From Kitasatospora phosalacinea (GTDB taxonomy: Bacteria; Actinomycetota; Actinomycetes; Streptomycetales; Streptomycetaceae): a DNA stretch of 64,000 bases. Location: positions 22,007-86,006 of the forward strand of contig NZ_JNWZ01000037.1 in the NCBI RefSeq assembly GCF_000716545.1. The letters are read 5' to 3'. Shown here piece after piece: positions 1 through 9,166 of the stretch. The notes under the pieces are model-generated. The model ran no database searches, had not been told where the DNA came from, and was given only the letters and a program-made list of their open reading frames with translations. Numbering within the stretch: position 1 is the first letter of the stretch; every line of letters starts with the position of its first letter. Both the position numbers and the translations under genes were made by a program.

Positions 1-606
1 GAAGACGTAGAGGAACGGCTTCGAGGTCATCAGGTGCAGGTCGCGGATGGCGGCGGTGTCGAAGCCGGCCTCGAAGAGGGTCTTGCCGGTCTCCAGGACG
101 GCCTGGGCGGCCTCGGCGGCGGCGAGCACGGCCGCGGTGTCCTTCTTGAGCCGGGCCTCCTTCTGGAGCCGGGGCAGCGCCTTCTCGATGGTCTGCAGGT
201 CGGCGAGGATCAGCTCGGTGTGGATGGTCTCGATGTCGTCCTTGGGCGAGACCTTGCCGTCGACGTGGACCACGTCGGGGTCGGTGAAGGCCCGGACGAC
301 CTGGCAGATCGCGTTGGCCTCGCGGATGTTGGCGAGGAACTTGTTGCCCAGGCCCTCGCCCTCGCTGGCGCCGCGGACGATGCCGGCGATGTCGACGAAG
401 TCGACGGTGGCCGGGAGGACGCGCTGCGAGCCGAAGATCTCGGCGAGCTTCTCCAGCCGCGGGTCGGGGACGCCGACGACGCCGACGTTCGGCTCGATGG
501 TGGCGAACGGGTAGTTGGCCGCCAGCACGTCGTTCTTGGTCAGGGCGTTGAAAAGGGTCGACTTGCCGACGTTCGGCAGGCCGACGATTCCGATCGTGAG
601 CGACAT
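1..606 (-). CDS. ychF: YchF family redox-regulated GTPase/ATPase, N-terminal part
   Basis: The first 202 codons of YchF/OLA1, a ribosome-associated P-loop NTPase of the Obg group that prefers ATP in studied members. The N-terminus reads [19 protein letters not shown] with a clear Walker A/G1 motif, followed by the switch region [11 protein letters not shown] and the [11 protein letters not shown]3-like motif. The product is normally about 360 residues, so roughly the last 160 (end of the coiled coil and the TGS domain) lie outside the window; this is a window-edge truncation, not a broken gene. The ATG at 606 fits the family start. The next gene, a DUF6542 protein, points the other way. Confidence 0.97.
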   Translation of the reverse strand, partial: MSLTIGIVGLPNVGKSTLFNALTKNDVLAANYPFATIEPNVGVVGVPDPRLEKLAEIFGSQRVLPATVDFVDIAGIVRGASEGEGLGNKFLANIREANAICQVVRAFTDPDVVHVDGKVSPKDDIETIHTELILADLQTIEKALPRLQKEARLKKDTAAVLAAAEAAQAVLETGKTLFEAGFDTAAIRDLHLMTSKPFLYVF

Positions 607-786
607 GAAGAGTGGTGTCCCGGGGCTTGGAGGGCGTCGAGGTGGCCCGCTGCGGGCCGGTCCCCCAGTCTACGGGGCGCGCGGGGAGGCCCCGGCGGCG
701 CGGGTGGGGCGCGCACCGGGCGGACACGGACAATTGCCGGAGGGCCATTACACACGGTGTCGATGATCGGACCGTACGTTGGTCGG

Positions 787-1368
787 GTGGAGCAGAGCAT
801 CCGTACCCAGCCGCCAGGGCCGAGCAGACGACCGCCCGGGCGCGGCGCCGGCGAGGCCGCCGTTCCGGGGCAGAGCGTCCCCCTCGAGTCCCGGCTGCGG
901 TCGGCGTCCGGCGGCCGGACCGGCCCGCTGGCGTTGAAGCGCGCGGCGCAGCGGCTGCTGGCGGCGCGGCAGCGGCGCGGCGGGAGCGGGCGCCCGGCCC
1001 GGCTGACGGCGGTGGGCACCGGGGTCGCGGCGGTGGCGGGGACGCTGGTGTCCGCCGCGGTGGACCGGCTGCTGTTCGGCGGGCTCGGGGTGCTGTTCGG
1101 GCTCGGCTACCTGGTGGTGTGCTTCCAGCTGGCCGTGCGGGTGCGGTACTCGGACCTGGCGTCGGCGCCGATCTGCGGGCCGATCGCCTTCGCGGCGGCG
1201 CTGGTGCTGCTCCAGCCGGGCCCCTCGCAGGGCCTCACCGGCGCGGTGGTGTCGCTGGCCGGCGGGCTGGCGCTGCGGGCGGGCTGGCTGTTCGCCGGCA
1301 CCGCCCTGGCCGCCGCGATCGTCACCGCGCGCCACCTGGCCCAGCGCCGCCGGCGCCGGGCCAGGTAG
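787..1368 (+). CDS. DUF6542 domain membrane protein
   Basis: About 193 residues. The first 85 or so are Arg/Pro/Gly-rich and probably disordered and cytosolic. After that come roughly four hydrophobic segments (AVGTGVAAVAGTLVSAA, LLFGGLGVLFGLGYLVVC, PIAFAAALVLLQP, WLFAGTALAAAIVTA) and a basic C-terminal tail. This matches the Streptomyces DUF6542 proteins found beside ychF; function is unknown. The start is uncertain: GTG 787 (VEQSIRTQPPG) resembles family N-termini, ATG 763 is in the same frame, and neither has a strong ribosome binding site. It converges on ppgK with a gap of 18 bases. Confidence 0.75.
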   Translation: MEQSIRTQPPGPSRRPPGRGAGEAAVPGQSVPLESRLRSASGGRTGPLALKRAAQRLLAARQRRGGSGRPARLTAVGTGVAAVAGTLVSAAVDRLLFGGLGVLFGLGYLVVCFQLAVRVRYSDLASAPICGPIAFAAALVLLQPGPSQGLTGAVVSLAGGLALRAGWLFAGTALAAAIVTARHLAQRRRRRAR

Positions 1369-1386
1369 GTCCGCGCACCGCGCGCG

Positions 1387-2163
1387 TCAGCCGCCGACCG
1401 GGGGCTGGGCGGCGGGCACGGTGGGCCGCCGGGCCGCGGCCATCGCGGCGCCGACGATGCCCGCGTCGTTGCGCAGCTCGGCGGGGACGACCTCGGCGCG
1501 GCGGTCCTTGAGCAGCGGCAGGAACTTCTCGTGCTTGCGGCTGACGCCGCCGCCGATGATGACCAGCTGCGGGGAGAACAGCATCTCGACCAGGTCGAGG
1601 TACTCGTCGACCCGCCCGGCCCACTCGGCCCAGCTGAGGTCGTGGCGCTCCTTGGCGGCGGAGGAGGCCCGCCGTTCGGCGTCCTTGCCGCGCAGTTCGA
1701 GGTGGCCGAGTTCGGTGTTGGGGACGAGCACGCCGTCGGAGAACAGGGCGCTGCCGATGCCGGTGCCGAAGGTGAGCAGCAGCACGACGCCGGGCCGGCC
1801 GCGGCCGGCGCCGTGGGTGACCTCGGCGATGCCGGCCGCGTCGGCGTCGTTGACGACGGTGGCGGGCAGGCCGAGCGCGTCGCTGAACCGGGCCTCGGCG
1901 TCCAGGCCGATCCAGCCCTTGTCGACGTTGGCGGCGGTCCTGGTGTGCCCGTCGACGACCACGCCGGGGAAGGTCAGGCCGACCGGCCCGCGGTGGTCGA
2001 AGTGCCGGACGACCTCGCAGACCGCGCCGATCACCTCGTCCGGGCCCGAGGGGTGCGGGGTGAGCACCTTGTGGCGCTCCTGGGCGAGCACGCCCTTGTC
2101 CAGGTCGACCGGTGCGCCCTTGATGCCCGAGCCGCCGATGTCCACGCCGAAGACCGTCGTCAC
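1387..2163 (-). CDS. ppgK: polyphosphate glucokinase (ROK family)
   Basis: 258 residues, the usual length. Phosphorylates glucose with inorganic polyphosphate (and usually ATP), feeding glucose 6-phosphate into glycolysis. The N-terminal phosphate-binding loop [11 protein letters not shown], the aspartate-bearing VVNDADAAG motif and the [14 protein letters not shown] segment are those of actinobacterial PpgK. The family's [13 protein letters not shown] stretch and the C-terminal [13 protein letters not shown] adenosine-binding region are intact. ispH follows on the same strand in coordinate order but is transcribed towards it, with about 140 bases between. Nothing unusual. Confidence 0.96.
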   Translation of the reverse strand: MTTVFGVDIGGSGIKGAPVDLDKGVLAQERHKVLTPHPSGPDEVIGAVCEVVRHFDHRGPVGLTFPGVVVDGHTRTAANVDKGWIGLDAEARFSDALGLPATVVNDADAAGIAEVTHGAGRGRPGVVLLLTFGTGIGSALFSDGVLVPNTELGHLELRGKDAERRASSAAKERHDLSWAEWAGRVDEYLDLVEMLFSPQLVIIGGGVSRKHEKFLPLLKDRRAEVVPAELRNDAGIVGAAMAAARRPTVPAAQPPVGG

Positions 2164-2302
2164 TGCCGTCGCCTCCCGTACTGCCGCGGGCGTCCGCTGC
2201 CCGCCGGCCCTCGCACCAACGTACGGGGGGACGGGGGCCCGCGCAGCCGTTCCGGCGCGGGTCGCCCGGCTCCGCGGGGGCGGGGCCGGGCGCCGGGGCG
2301 GG

Positions 2303-3277
2303 TCAGAGCTTGCCGGCGGCCTCGGCGCGCAGGTCGCGGCGGAGCTCCTTGGGGAGCGAGAAGGTGAGGTGCTCCTCGGCGGTCTTGACGATCCGGACGT
2401 CCTCGAAGCCGTGCGCGGCGAGCAGTTCGAGCACGCCGTCGACCAGGATCTCGGGCACCGAGGCGCCGCTGGTCAGGCCGACCGTGGTGACGCCCTCCAG
2501 CCAGGCCGGGTCGATCTCGTCGGCGAAGTCGACGAGGTGGGCGGCCTTGGCGCCGTACTCGAGGCCGACCTCGACCAGCCGGACCGAGTTGGAGGAGTTC
2601 TTGGAGCCGACCACGATCAGCAGGTCGGCCTCGGGGGCGAGCTGCTTGACGGCGACCTGGCGGTTCTGGGTGGCGTAGCAGATGTCGTCGCTGGGCGGGG
2701 AGACCAGCAGCGGGAAGCGCTGCTTGAGGGCGTCGACGGTCTCCATGGTCTCGTCCACCGAGAGGGTGGTCTGGGAGAGCCAGACCAGCTTGGACTCGTC
2801 GCGGACCGCGACGTTGGCGACGTCCTCGGCGCCGTCCACCAGGTGGATCCGCTCGGGGGCCTCGCCCATGGTGCCGACGACCTCCTCGTGGCCCTCGTGG
2901 CCGATCAGCAGGATGTCGTAGTCCTCGTCGGCGAACCGGCGGGCCTCCTTGTGCACCTTGGTGACCAGCGGGCAGGTGGCGTCGATGGTGGCGAGCCGGC
3001 CGGCCTCGGCCTCGTCGTGCACGGACGGGGCGACGCCGTGCGCGGAGAAGACCACGATCGAGCCCTCGGGCACCTCCTCCGTCTCGTCGACGAAGATCGC
3101 GCCCTGCTTCTCCAGGGTCTGCACGACGTACTTGTTGTGGACGATCTGCTTGCGGACGTAGATCGGCGCCCCGTACTGCTCCAGGGCCTTCTCCACGGCG
3201 ATCACGGCGCGGTCGACGCCCGCGCAGTAGCCCCGGGGGGCGGCGAGCAGGACACGGCGCTGAGCGGTGGTCGACAT
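2303..3277 (-). CDS. ispH: 4-hydroxy-3-methylbut-2-enyl diphosphate reductase
   Basis: Last enzyme of the MEP isoprenoid pathway: a [4Fe-4S] reductase converting HMBPP to IPP and DMAPP. The three cluster cysteines are visible in [21 protein letters not shown] and [11 protein letters not shown], and the substrate-binding [16 protein letters not shown] and TSGASVPE segments are present. The ATG at 3277 gives 324 residues, the family size; the open frame continues about 88 codons further upstream but that stretch lacks homology and would overlap the divergent permease gene. IPP made here is the substrate for the prenyl transferase encoded near 30 kb. Confidence 0.97.
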   Translation of the reverse strand: MSTTAQRRVLLAAPRGYCAGVDRAVIAVEKALEQYGAPIYVRKQIVHNKYVVQTLEKQGAIFVDETEEVPEGSIVVFSAHGVAPSVHDEAEAGRLATIDATCPLVTKVHKEARRFADEDYDILLIGHEGHEEVVGTMGEAPERIHLVDGAEDVANVAVRDESKLVWLSQTTLSVDETMETVDALKQRFPLLVSPPSDDICYATQNRQVAVKQLAPEADLLIVVGSKNSSNSVRLVEVGLEYGAKAAHLVDFADEIDPAWLEGVTTVGLTSGASVPEILVDGVLELLAAHGFEDVRIVKTAEEHLTFSLPKELRRDLRAEAAGKL

Positions 3278-3350
3278 GGCTCCATCGTACGGGCGAGTCC
3301 CGCGGGCCCGGACGCGCGTCGCCGCGCCGGGACCGGGCGCGGCGGGTGGA

Positions 3351-4697
3351 ATGGCGAGGGTGAGCACACAGGCGCGGACCGCTGAGCTGCGGCGCACCCT
3401 CGGGGTGCGGGATCTGATGGTGTACGGGCTGCTGTTCATCGCCCCGATGGCGCCGGTGGGCGTGTTCGGCGTGCTGGACGCGAAGAGCCACGGCGCGGTG
3501 GCGGCGGTGTACCTGGTGGCGACGGTGGCGATGGGGTTCACCGCGCTGTCGTACGCCGAGATGGTGCGGGCGGTGCCGCGGACCGGGTCGGTGTTCGCGT
3601 ACGCGCGGGCCGGGCTGGGCGAGGGGCCGGGGTTCGTCGCCGGGTGGATGGCGATGCTCGACTACCTGCTGATCCCGGCGGTGGCGTACCTGTTCTCCGG
3701 GATCGCGCTGAACTCGCTGGTGCCGGACGTGTCGCGCTGGGTGTGGACGGTGCTGGCGGTGCTGGCCACCACGGCGCTGAACCTGGCCGGGGTGCGGACG
3801 GCGGCGGTGGTGGGGTTCGCGGTGCTGACGATGGAGATCGTGGTGCTGGCGGTGTTCGTGGTCGCGGCGGTGGTGGTGCTGGCCCGGGACGGGGCGGCGC
3901 GCGCCTGGGGCTCCCCGTTCGGGGGAGTCGGCGCGTTCTCGTTGACGGCGGTGCTGTCGGCGGTGTCGGTGGCGGTGCTCTCCTACCTCGGCTTCGACGC
4001 GATCGCCTCGTTCGTCGAGGAGGCGGTCGGCGCGTCGGCGGCGGTGGCCCGGGCGGTGCTGTGGTGCCTGGCGCTGGCCGGGCTGCTGTTCGTGGTGCAG
4101 ACGTACCTGGCGGCGGTGCTGGAGCCGGTGACGCCGCAGCAGCTGGCGGCCGACCCGGAGGCGCAGGGCTCGGCGTTCTACGACACCGTGGAGTCCGCCG
4201 TGGGGCACTGGCTGCACGTGCTGATCGCGGCGTCCAAGGCGATCGGGGCGGCGTTCGCGGCGCTGGCCGGGCAGGCGGCGGCCGGGCGGCTGGTGTTCGC
4301 GATGGGCCGGGAGGGACGGCTGCCGCGCGCCCTGGGCGTGGTCGACGGGCGGACGGCGGTGCCCCGGCGGGCGCTGCTGACCGCGGCGGTGATCACGCTG
4401 GTGGCGGCGGTCTGGGCGGCCCGTCGGGACGACGGCCTCGACCAGCTGACCTCGGTGGTCAACGTCGGCGCGCTCACCGCGTTCGTGCTGCTGCACGCCT
4501 CGGTGGTGGGCTGGTACGTGGTGCGCGGCGGCTCCCGGGACTGGCTGCGGCACGGGGTGGTGCCGCTGCTGGGGGTCGCGGTGCTGGTGGCGGTGCTGGT
4601 GGAGGCCTCGCACACGGCGCAGATCGTCGGCGCGGCCTGGCTGGCGGTGGGGCTGGTGGTGCTCGTCGCCCAGCGCGGGCGGGGCCGCGCGGTGTGA
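3351..4697 (+). CDS. APC superfamily amino acid permease
   Basis: About 448 residues with roughly 12 hydrophobic segments, a secondary transporter of the amino acid/polyamine/organocation superfamily. Recognisable are the first helix ([20 protein letters not shown]), the unwound-helix signature [21 protein letters not shown], and the cytoplasmic [18 protein letters not shown] loop. The substrate cannot be told from sequence. Start is ATG 3351 (MARVSTQ) or GTG 3360 ([15 protein letters not shown]); the GTG has a GGTGGA element about ten bases ahead and may be the true start. Divergent from ispH, 73 bases apart. Confidence 0.9.
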   Translation: MARVSTQARTAELRRTLGVRDLMVYGLLFIAPMAPVGVFGVLDAKSHGAVAAVYLVATVAMGFTALSYAEMVRAVPRTGSVFAYARAGLGEGPGFVAGWMAMLDYLLIPAVAYLFSGIALNSLVPDVSRWVWTVLAVLATTALNLAGVRTAAVVGFAVLTMEIVVLAVFVVAAVVVLARDGAARAWGSPFGGVGAFSLTAVLSAVSVAVLSYLGFDAIASFVEEAVGASAAVARAVLWCLALAGLLFVVQTYLAAVLEPVTPQQLAADPEAQGSAFYDTVESAVGHWLHVLIAASKAIGAAFAALAGQAAAGRLVFAMGREGRLPRALGVVDGRTAVPRRALLTAAVITLVAAVWAARRDDGLDQLTSVVNVGALTAFVLLHASVVGWYVVRGGSRDWLRHGVVPLLGVAVLVAVLVEASHTAQIVGAAWLAVGLVVLVAQRGRGRAV

Positions 4698-4824
4698 GAC
4701 CGTCCGCGGGGTCGCGGCGGGGTGCGGGGCGTCGTCCTGCGTCGCGGTCCTGCCGGGGGTGACCGGTCGGCCGCGCGGCTCCGCGCACCCCTGGTCCGTC
4801 CCACTCTGCGGCTAGCCTCGGGGC

Positions 4825-6042
4825 ATGGCCAACACGAGCAGTCCGGAAGCGCCCCTGCCGGTGGGGAAGGTCTCGGCGTTGATCGGCGGGTGGGTCGATC
4901 GGCTGGGCGAGGTGTGGGTGGAGGGGCAGATCGCGCAGCTGAACCGGCGGCCGGGGGCGGGGATGGTGTTCCTGACCCTGCGCGACCCGGACCGGGACGT
5001 CTCGCTGACGGTGACCTGCTTCCGGCAGGTGTTCGAGCAGGTCGCGGACGCCGTGCAGGAGGGCGCCCGGGTGATCGTCCGGGCGAAGCCGGAGTGGTAC
5101 ACGGCGCGCGGCACGCTCTCGCTGCGGGCCTCCGAGCTGCGGCTGGTCGGCCTGGGCGAACTGCTGGCCCGGCTGGAGCAGTTGAAGCGCCGGCTGTTCG
5201 CCGAGGGCCTGTTCGAGGACGCCCGGAAGAAGCCGCTGCCGTTCCTGCCGGGCTGCGTGGGCCTGGTGACCGGCCGGGGTTCGGCGGCCGAGCGGGACGT
5301 GCTGGAGAACGCCCGGCGGCGCTGGCCGGCGGTGCGCTTCGAGGTGCGCAACGTGCTGGTGCAGGGCCCGCAGGCGGTGGGCCAGGTGTGCGCGGCGGTG
5401 CGGGAGTTGGACGCGCTGGCGGAGGTCGAGGTGATCGTGGTGGCCCGCGGCGGCGGCAGCGTGGAGGACCTGCTGCCGTTCTCCGACGAGGAGTTGGTGC
5501 GGACGGTGGCGGCGGCCCGCACGCCGGTGGTGAGCGCGATCGGGCACGAGCCGGACCAGCCGCTGCTGGACTTCGTCGCGGACTTCCGGGCGTCCACGCC
5601 GACCGACGCGGCCAAGCGGGTGGTGCCGGACGTGGGCGAGGAGCTGGCCCGGGTGCGGCAGTTGCGGGACCAGGCGCGGCGGGCCGCGCTGCACCGGGTG
5701 GAGCGGGAGTCGGCGGGGCTGGCCTCGGTGCGCAGCCGTCCGGCGCTGGCGGCGCCGACCGAGGCGGTGGCGGCCCGCGGCGCGGAGGTGGAGGCGCTGG
5801 TGGAGCGGGCCCGGCGGGTGCTGGGGCACCGGCTCGACCTCGCGCAGAGCGACCTGGGGCACGCGCTGGCCCGGGTGGTGGCGCTGTCGCCGCTGGCCAC
5901 CCTGGAGCGCGGGTACGCGGTGCTGCAGAAGGCGGACGGCACGGTGCTGACCGACCCGGCGCAGGCCGCGGACGGGGAGGCGCTGCGGGCCCGGGTGGCG
6001 GGCGGCTCGTTCGGGGTGCGGGCGCACCTCGGCGACGACTGA
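4825..6042 (+). CDS. xseA: exodeoxyribonuclease VII large subunit
   Basis: 405 residues: N-terminal OB-fold (about 10-105, [12 protein letters not shown] onward), then the nuclease domain with the conserved [39 protein letters not shown] and [26 protein letters not shown] blocks, then a helical region. It forms the processive single-strand DNA exonuclease with XseB. The small-subunit gene is usually adjacent, but here xseB lies 1.3 kb downstream beyond a sigma factor and a GNAT gene. A 9-bp stem follows the stop codon. Confidence 0.97.
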   Translation: MANTSSPEAPLPVGKVSALIGGWVDRLGEVWVEGQIAQLNRRPGAGMVFLTLRDPDRDVSLTVTCFRQVFEQVADAVQEGARVIVRAKPEWYTARGTLSLRASELRLVGLGELLARLEQLKRRLFAEGLFEDARKKPLPFLPGCVGLVTGRGSAAERDVLENARRRWPAVRFEVRNVLVQGPQAVGQVCAAVRELDALAEVEVIVVARGGGSVEDLLPFSDEELVRTVAAARTPVVSAIGHEPDQPLLDFVADFRASTPTDAAKRVVPDVGEELARVRQLRDQARRAALHRVERESAGLASVRSRPALAAPTEAVAARGAEVEALVERARRVLGHRLDLAQSDLGHALARVVALSPLATLERGYAVLQKADGTVLTDPAQAADGEALRARVAGGSFGVRAHLGDD

Positions 6043-6064
6043 CGGCCCCGGGCGGTCCGTCACC

Positions 6065-6088
6065 GGCTCGCGGAATTGGCCGCGAGCC
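6065..6088 (+). terminator. Stem-loop after xseA
   Basis: Perfect 9-bp inverted repeat GGCTCGCGG / CCGCGAGCC with a 6-base loop, 22 bases after the xseA stop. There is no T-run, as is common for Streptomyces terminators. It separates xseA from the sigma factor unit. Confidence 0.6.
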
Positions 6089-6107
6089 CCCTCCGCGCGG
6101 AAATCGC

Positions 6108-6119
6108 CGGGAATTCCCG
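6108..6119. promoter_or_regulatory. 12-bp palindrome upstream of the sigma factor promoter
   Basis: CGGGAATTCCCG is a perfect palindrome ending 18 bases before the proposed -35 element of the sigma gene. It could be an operator; its protein is unknown and chance is not excluded. Confidence 0.3.
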
Positions 6120-6137
6120 CCGCTTTTCCGGAACTGC

Positions 6138-6166
6138 TTGCACCGGGTCGGACCGGGTCATAGTGT
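6138..6166 (+). promoter_or_regulatory. HrdB-type promoter for the ECF sigma gene
   Basis: TTGCAC at 6138-6143 and TAGTGT at 6161-6166 are separated by 17 bases, a good fit to the vegetative sigma consensus of Streptomyces. Transcription would start near 6173, leaving a leader of about 34 bases with CCGGAGG before the ATG at 6207. Confidence 0.55.
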
Positions 6167-6206
6167 GACGGGCCTTCCCATTTCCGGCACTTTCCGGAGG
6201 TTCGGC

Positions 6207-6893
6207 ATGGACGTCACCCCGTCGGACAGACCGTCGGTGGCGCCCGCGCTGATCGAGGCCGCCAAGTCCGGGGACCGCGATGCCTGGGCGGACATCTACC
6301 GGTGCTACCACGGCGCGGTGCTGGCGTTCCTGCTGCGCCGCACCGGGAGCCGGCCGCTGGCCGAGGACCTGGCCCAGGACACTTTCGTCCGCGCCATGGC
6401 GGGAATTCGCGGTTTCCACTGGACGGGCACGGATCTCGGCGCGTGGATGTTCACCATCGCCCGCAATGTGCTGCTGGACCACGAGAAACGGCGCTCCACC
6501 CGACGGGAGTCGGCGGTGGCGGCGGTCGCCGACCGCGATTCCGGGGTGCGGGTGGAGGAGTCGGTGATCGCGGCGGCCGAGGCGGAGCGGGTGGACGCGG
6601 CGCTGTCGGCGCTGAACGAGCGGCAGCGCTCGGTGCTGCGGCTGCGCTACTGGGACGGGCTGAGCTCGGTGGAGATCGCCGACCGGATCGGACTGCGGGT
6701 GGGCGCGGTGAAGACGCTGACCTACCGGGCCCGGCTGAACCTGCGGCGCACGCTGGCGCAGGGCGCGCCGGCGCCGCCCCGGCGGGCGGTGGGGCCGCGC
6801 CGGGCGGCCGGGGCCGGGGCGGCGGGTCAGCCGGCGGTCGGGCGCCGGCGGGAGAGCGGCGTGGAGTGCCCCCGGAAGCCGAGGCTGCGGTAG
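6207..6893 (+). CDS. ECF-type RNA polymerase sigma factor (sigma-70 family)
   Basis: 228 residues. Region 2 is seen in AFLLRRTGSRPLAEDLAQDTFVRAM and WMFTIARNVLLDHEKRRSTR; region 4 in LSALNERQRSVLRLRYWDGL and the helix-turn-helix SSVEIADRIGLRVGAVKTL. After about residue 185 comes a Pro/Arg/Ala-rich tail unlike the family core. The ATG follows CCGGAGG with 6 bases spacing. No anti-sigma gene is adjacent. The 3' end overlaps the convergent GNAT gene by 67 bases. Both genes lie between xseA and xseB, which suggests insertion into a conserved pair. Regulon unknown. Confidence 0.92.
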   Translation: MDVTPSDRPSVAPALIEAAKSGDRDAWADIYRCYHGAVLAFLLRRTGSRPLAEDLAQDTFVRAMAGIRGFHWTGTDLGAWMFTIARNVLLDHEKRRSTRRESAVAAVADRDSGVRVEESVIAAAEAERVDAALSALNERQRSVLRLRYWDGLSSVEIADRIGLRVGAVKTLTYRARLNLRRTLAQGAPAPPRRAVGPRRAAGAGAAGQPAVGRRRESGVECPRKPRLR

Positions 6894-7306
6894 AGCGCCT
6901 GGCCGTCCTCGGTGGCGTGCAGGTCGACCCGGGTGGCGCCGGCGGCGTCGAACCAGCCGAGCAGGGCCTCCAGGCAGGCCCGGGCGTGGCCGCGGCCGCG
7001 CTCCTCGGGGCGGGTGCAGACGTTGAAGACGAAGCCGAACAGGCCGTCGGGGTGGCCGGGGGCGGGCAGCCGCTGCTCCAGGGTGCCGATGGCGCAGCCG
7101 AGCAGTCGGCCGGGGCGCTCCGGGTCGTCGACCACGTACGCCTGCAACTTCCGCTCCGGCTCGGCGAGCCGGTGCTCCAGCAGGTCGGCGGCGGTGCGCT
7201 GCCAGGGGCCGGGGCGGGCCTCTCCGTGCATGGCCTCGAACATCAGCGAGCGGAGTTCGACCAGTTCCTCCGCGTCCGCGGGGACGGCCGGGCGTGGGGT
7301 GCTCAT
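6827..7306 (-). CDS. GNAT family N-acetyltransferase
   Basis: 159 residues. The acetyl-CoA-binding motif appears as [21 protein letters not shown] and the C-terminal motif as [10 protein letters not shown]; an N-terminal [18 protein letters not shown] segment is typical of Streptomyces GNAT proteins. Substrate unknown. The ATG at 7306 ([14 protein letters not shown]) is preferred to a GTG further out because the longer form adds a Pro/Arg stretch without homology. Its 3' end overlaps the sigma factor gene tail-to-tail by 67 bases, so the two transcripts are antisense to each other there. Confidence 0.9.
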   Translation of the reverse strand: MSTPRPAVPADAEELVELRSLMFEAMHGEARPGPWQRTAADLLEHRLAEPERKLQAYVVDDPERPGRLLGCAIGTLEQRLPAPGHPDGLFGFVFNVCTRPEERGRGHARACLEALLGWFDAAGATRVDLHATEDGQALYRSLGFRGHSTPLSRRRPTAG

Positions 7307-7379
7307 GGTCGGCAGGGTAGGGCGGGGAACGGGGCGGGGCGCAACGGGTTTGTCGGGGTCAGCGCCTACCCTGGGCGGC

Positions 7380-7619
7380 ATGGCAGATCAGCAGGGGCAG
7401 CGGGGCGAGAGTTCTCGGGAGTCGCTCGGCTACGAGCAGGCGCGGGACGAACTGCTGCAGGTGGTGCGGCAGTTGGAGACCGGCGGGACGACGCTGGAGG
7501 AGTCGCTGGCGCTGTGGGAGCGCGGCGAGGAGCTGGCGAAGGTCTGCCAGCGCTGGCTGGACGGCGCCCGGGCCCGGTTGGACGCGGCGATGGCCGCCGA
7601 GGAGCCTGACGGGGAGTGA
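7380..7619 (+). CDS. xseB: exodeoxyribonuclease VII small subunit
   Basis: 79 residues with the family helical core: [44 protein letters not shown], here spanning about residues 18-62. Partner of XseA in exonuclease VII. The ATG at 7380 is close to the 73-base divergent gap from the GNAT gene. Because xseA is 1.3 kb upstream with a terminator and an oppositely oriented gene between, xseB must have its own promoter, which would alter the usual co-expression of the subunits. Confidence 0.95.
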   Translation: MADQQGQRGESSRESLGYEQARDELLQVVRQLETGGTTLEESLALWERGEELAKVCQRWLDGARARLDAAMAAEEPDGE

Positions 7620-7632
7620 GCCCGGCCCGATC

Positions 7633-7648
7633 TGTGGTGCACATCACA
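7633..7648. promoter_or_regulatory. Crp-like inverted repeat upstream of the nitroreductase
   Basis: TGTGGTGCACATCACA has the layout TGTG-N8-CACA, one mismatch from the enterobacterial Crp site form TGTGA-N6-TCACA. It lies 106 bases upstream of the nitroreductase start. Streptomyces has a Crp protein; assignment here is inference. Confidence 0.35.
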
Positions 7649-7667
7649 GGCCGATCGGGAATGGTTT

Positions 7668-7683
7668 AACTTTCACCGAAGTT
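7668..7683. promoter_or_regulatory. AACTT-N6-AAGTT palindrome upstream of the nitroreductase
   Basis: Perfect 5-bp arms AACTT and AAGTT around TCACCG, in a locally AT-rich stretch 71 bases before the start codon. This is the form expected of a dimeric repressor operator, for example of the MarR or HxlR type. The regulator is not identified. Confidence 0.4.
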
Positions 7684-7753
7684 GGACCTGATCGTGCGGC
7701 ACCCAGGCCGCCGATCGAACCCCGGTCCCCAGCTTTGAGGTAGGACACAGACC

Positions 7754-8347
7754 ATGACCCTGGCACTCGACGCCGCCGCCCAGGACCTGCTCTTCCGTGA
7801 GGCCCGCACCGCCAACACCTTCTCGGACGAGCCGGTCAGCGACGAGCAGGTCCAGGCGATCTACGACCTGGTGAAGTACGGCCCGACCGCGTTCAACCAG
7901 CAGCCGCTGCGCATCGTCCTGGTCCGCTCCGAGGAGGGCCGCGCCCGCCTGGTGCAGCACATGGCCGACGGCAACAAGGCCAAGACCTCCGCCGCGCCGC
8001 TGGTCGCCATCCTGGCCGCCGACAACGAGTTCCACGAGGAGCTCCCCTCGCAGCTGCCGCACTTCCCGCAGGCGAAGGACATGTTCTTCTCCGAGCGCTC
8101 GGTCCGCGAGGCCTCCGCCACCCTGAACGGCGCCCTGCAGGCCGCCTACTTCATCGTCGGCGTCCGCGCCGCCGGCCTGGCCGCCGGCCCGATGACCGGC
8201 TACGACGCCGACGGCATCAACAAGGAGTTCTTCGCCGACGGCGAGCACTCGGTGCTGGCCGTGGTCAACATCGGCAAGCCGGGCGAGGACGCCTGGTTCC
8301 CGCGCAGCCCGCGCCTGTCCTACGAGCAGGTCGTCACCACCGTCTGA
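7754..8347 (+). CDS. RutE-like nitroreductase / malonic semialdehyde reductase
   Basis: 197 residues of the FMN-dependent nitroreductase fold, RutE/HadB subgroup. Diagnostic stretches are REARTANTFSDEPVSDEQV, YGPTAFNQQPLRIVLV (FMN contact), MQAAYF-like LQAAYFIVGVRAAGL and GPMTGYDADGINKEFF. E. coli RutE reduces malonic semialdehyde in pyrimidine breakdown, but no other rut genes are here, so it may act on another aldehyde, quinone or nitro compound. The ATG follows TTGAGGTAGGA. Two palindromes lie upstream. A 12-bp terminator follows. Confidence 0.9.
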   Translation: MTLALDAAAQDLLFREARTANTFSDEPVSDEQVQAIYDLVKYGPTAFNQQPLRIVLVRSEEGRARLVQHMADGNKAKTSAAPLVAILAADNEFHEELPSQLPHFPQAKDMFFSERSVREASATLNGALQAAYFIVGVRAAGLAAGPMTGYDADGINKEFFADGEHSVLAVVNIGKPGEDAWFPRSPRLSYEQVVTTV

Positions 8348-8376
8348 TCACCGCCGACGGCCCCGCGTGACAGCGA

Positions 8377-8404
8377 AGGCCCCCGCCGTTCCCGGCGGGG
8401 GCCT
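8377..8404. terminator. Bidirectional terminator between nitroreductase and DUF4245 genes
   Basis: Perfect 12-bp stem AGGCCCCCGCCG / CGGCGGGGGCCT with loop TTCC, placed between two convergent genes. Confidence 0.75.
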
Positions 8405-8422
8405 CCGTCGTTCCCGGCGGGC

Positions 8423-8953
8423 CTACTCCAGGGTCTCGGCGAGCTGCGCGAGCTCCTCGTACGAGGCGGTGCCGGCGAGCACCGTGGTGCCGGTGCCGCC
8501 CGCCGGGCGGACCAGCGCCCGGTAGCGGTCGCCCTGCACCCGCTGCCACTCCTGGCCGGCCACCGTGGCGGTGCCGTCCGGCTCGGCGCCCGGGACGTTG
8601 CGCTCCACCACGTCCTCGGAGCTGCCGTCGGCCTGCTCGACCGCCGCGTACTGGCCGGAGGCGGTGTTCAGGCCCAGGTGCCAGGCGGCGCGGCTCTTCT
8701 CGCTCGGGCCGTAGGACACCGAGGTGGCCTTCCAGCCGTCCGGCAGCTGCTGCGGACCGAGCAGCGGGTACGGCGCGGCCCGCTTCGCCGACGCGAGTTC
8801 GACCTGGTACGGCACCGAGTGCACGCCGTTGCCCTTGCCGTCCGCGCCGGGGATCGAGAAGTACGCGACCACCACCACGACGCCGACCGCCGCCATCGAC
8901 AGGACCATGTCCCGTACCGTCTGACGGCCCCTCTTGCTGCTGTTGCCTGCCAC
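8423..8953 (-). CDS. DUF4245 domain protein, membrane-anchored
   Basis: 176 residues: a short basic N-terminus (VAGNSSKRGRQTVRD), one transmembrane helix (MVLSMAAVGVVVVVAYFSI) and an extracytoplasmic domain with the family features VELASAKRAAPYPLLGPQQLPDGWKAT and the late TASYEELAQLAETL helix. Function unknown; it commonly sits beside glpX in Streptomyces. The GTG at 8953 begins the recognisable family sequence; the open frame extends to 9094 but that part is Arg/Pro-rich. Divergent from glpX with 213 bases between. Confidence 0.85.
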   Translation of the reverse strand: MAGNSSKRGRQTVRDMVLSMAAVGVVVVVAYFSIPGADGKGNGVHSVPYQVELASAKRAAPYPLLGPQQLPDGWKATSVSYGPSEKSRAAWHLGLNTASGQYAAVEQADGSSEDVVERNVPGAEPDGTATVAGQEWQRVQGDRYRALVRPAGGTGTTVLAGTASYEELAQLAETLE

Positions 8954-9166
8954 CCGCCCATGGTAGGCGGCGCTTACGCGGGCGCCGCGCACCGGTGCGC
9001 CGGTCGGCGGCGGTCGGGGGCGGCGAGGGCGGTAAGGGGCGCGGGAGGCGGGCGCCACAGACACCCGCGCCACCTGCCGATACGATCGCAGCAACCCTCA
9101 ATGCAGCACTGGTGACCCTCCGTGTCCCGGTGCTGACTGGCCGTCGCGTACAGAGAGGTAACGACG

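Noticed and set aside
2160..4613. Very long open frames antisense to ppgK, ispH and the permease
   Set aside because: Arg/Pro/His-rich composition and complete overlap with recognised genes: GC-driven shadow frames. The same holds for long frames antisense to xseA, oxyR, pckG, chitinase and cbs.
6130..6159. ECF-type autoregulated promoter (GGAAC ... GTC) for the sigma gene
   Set aside because: GGAAC is present at 6130-6134 but GTC falls at 12 or 22 bases, not the required 15-17; the TTGCAC/TAGTGT pair fits better.
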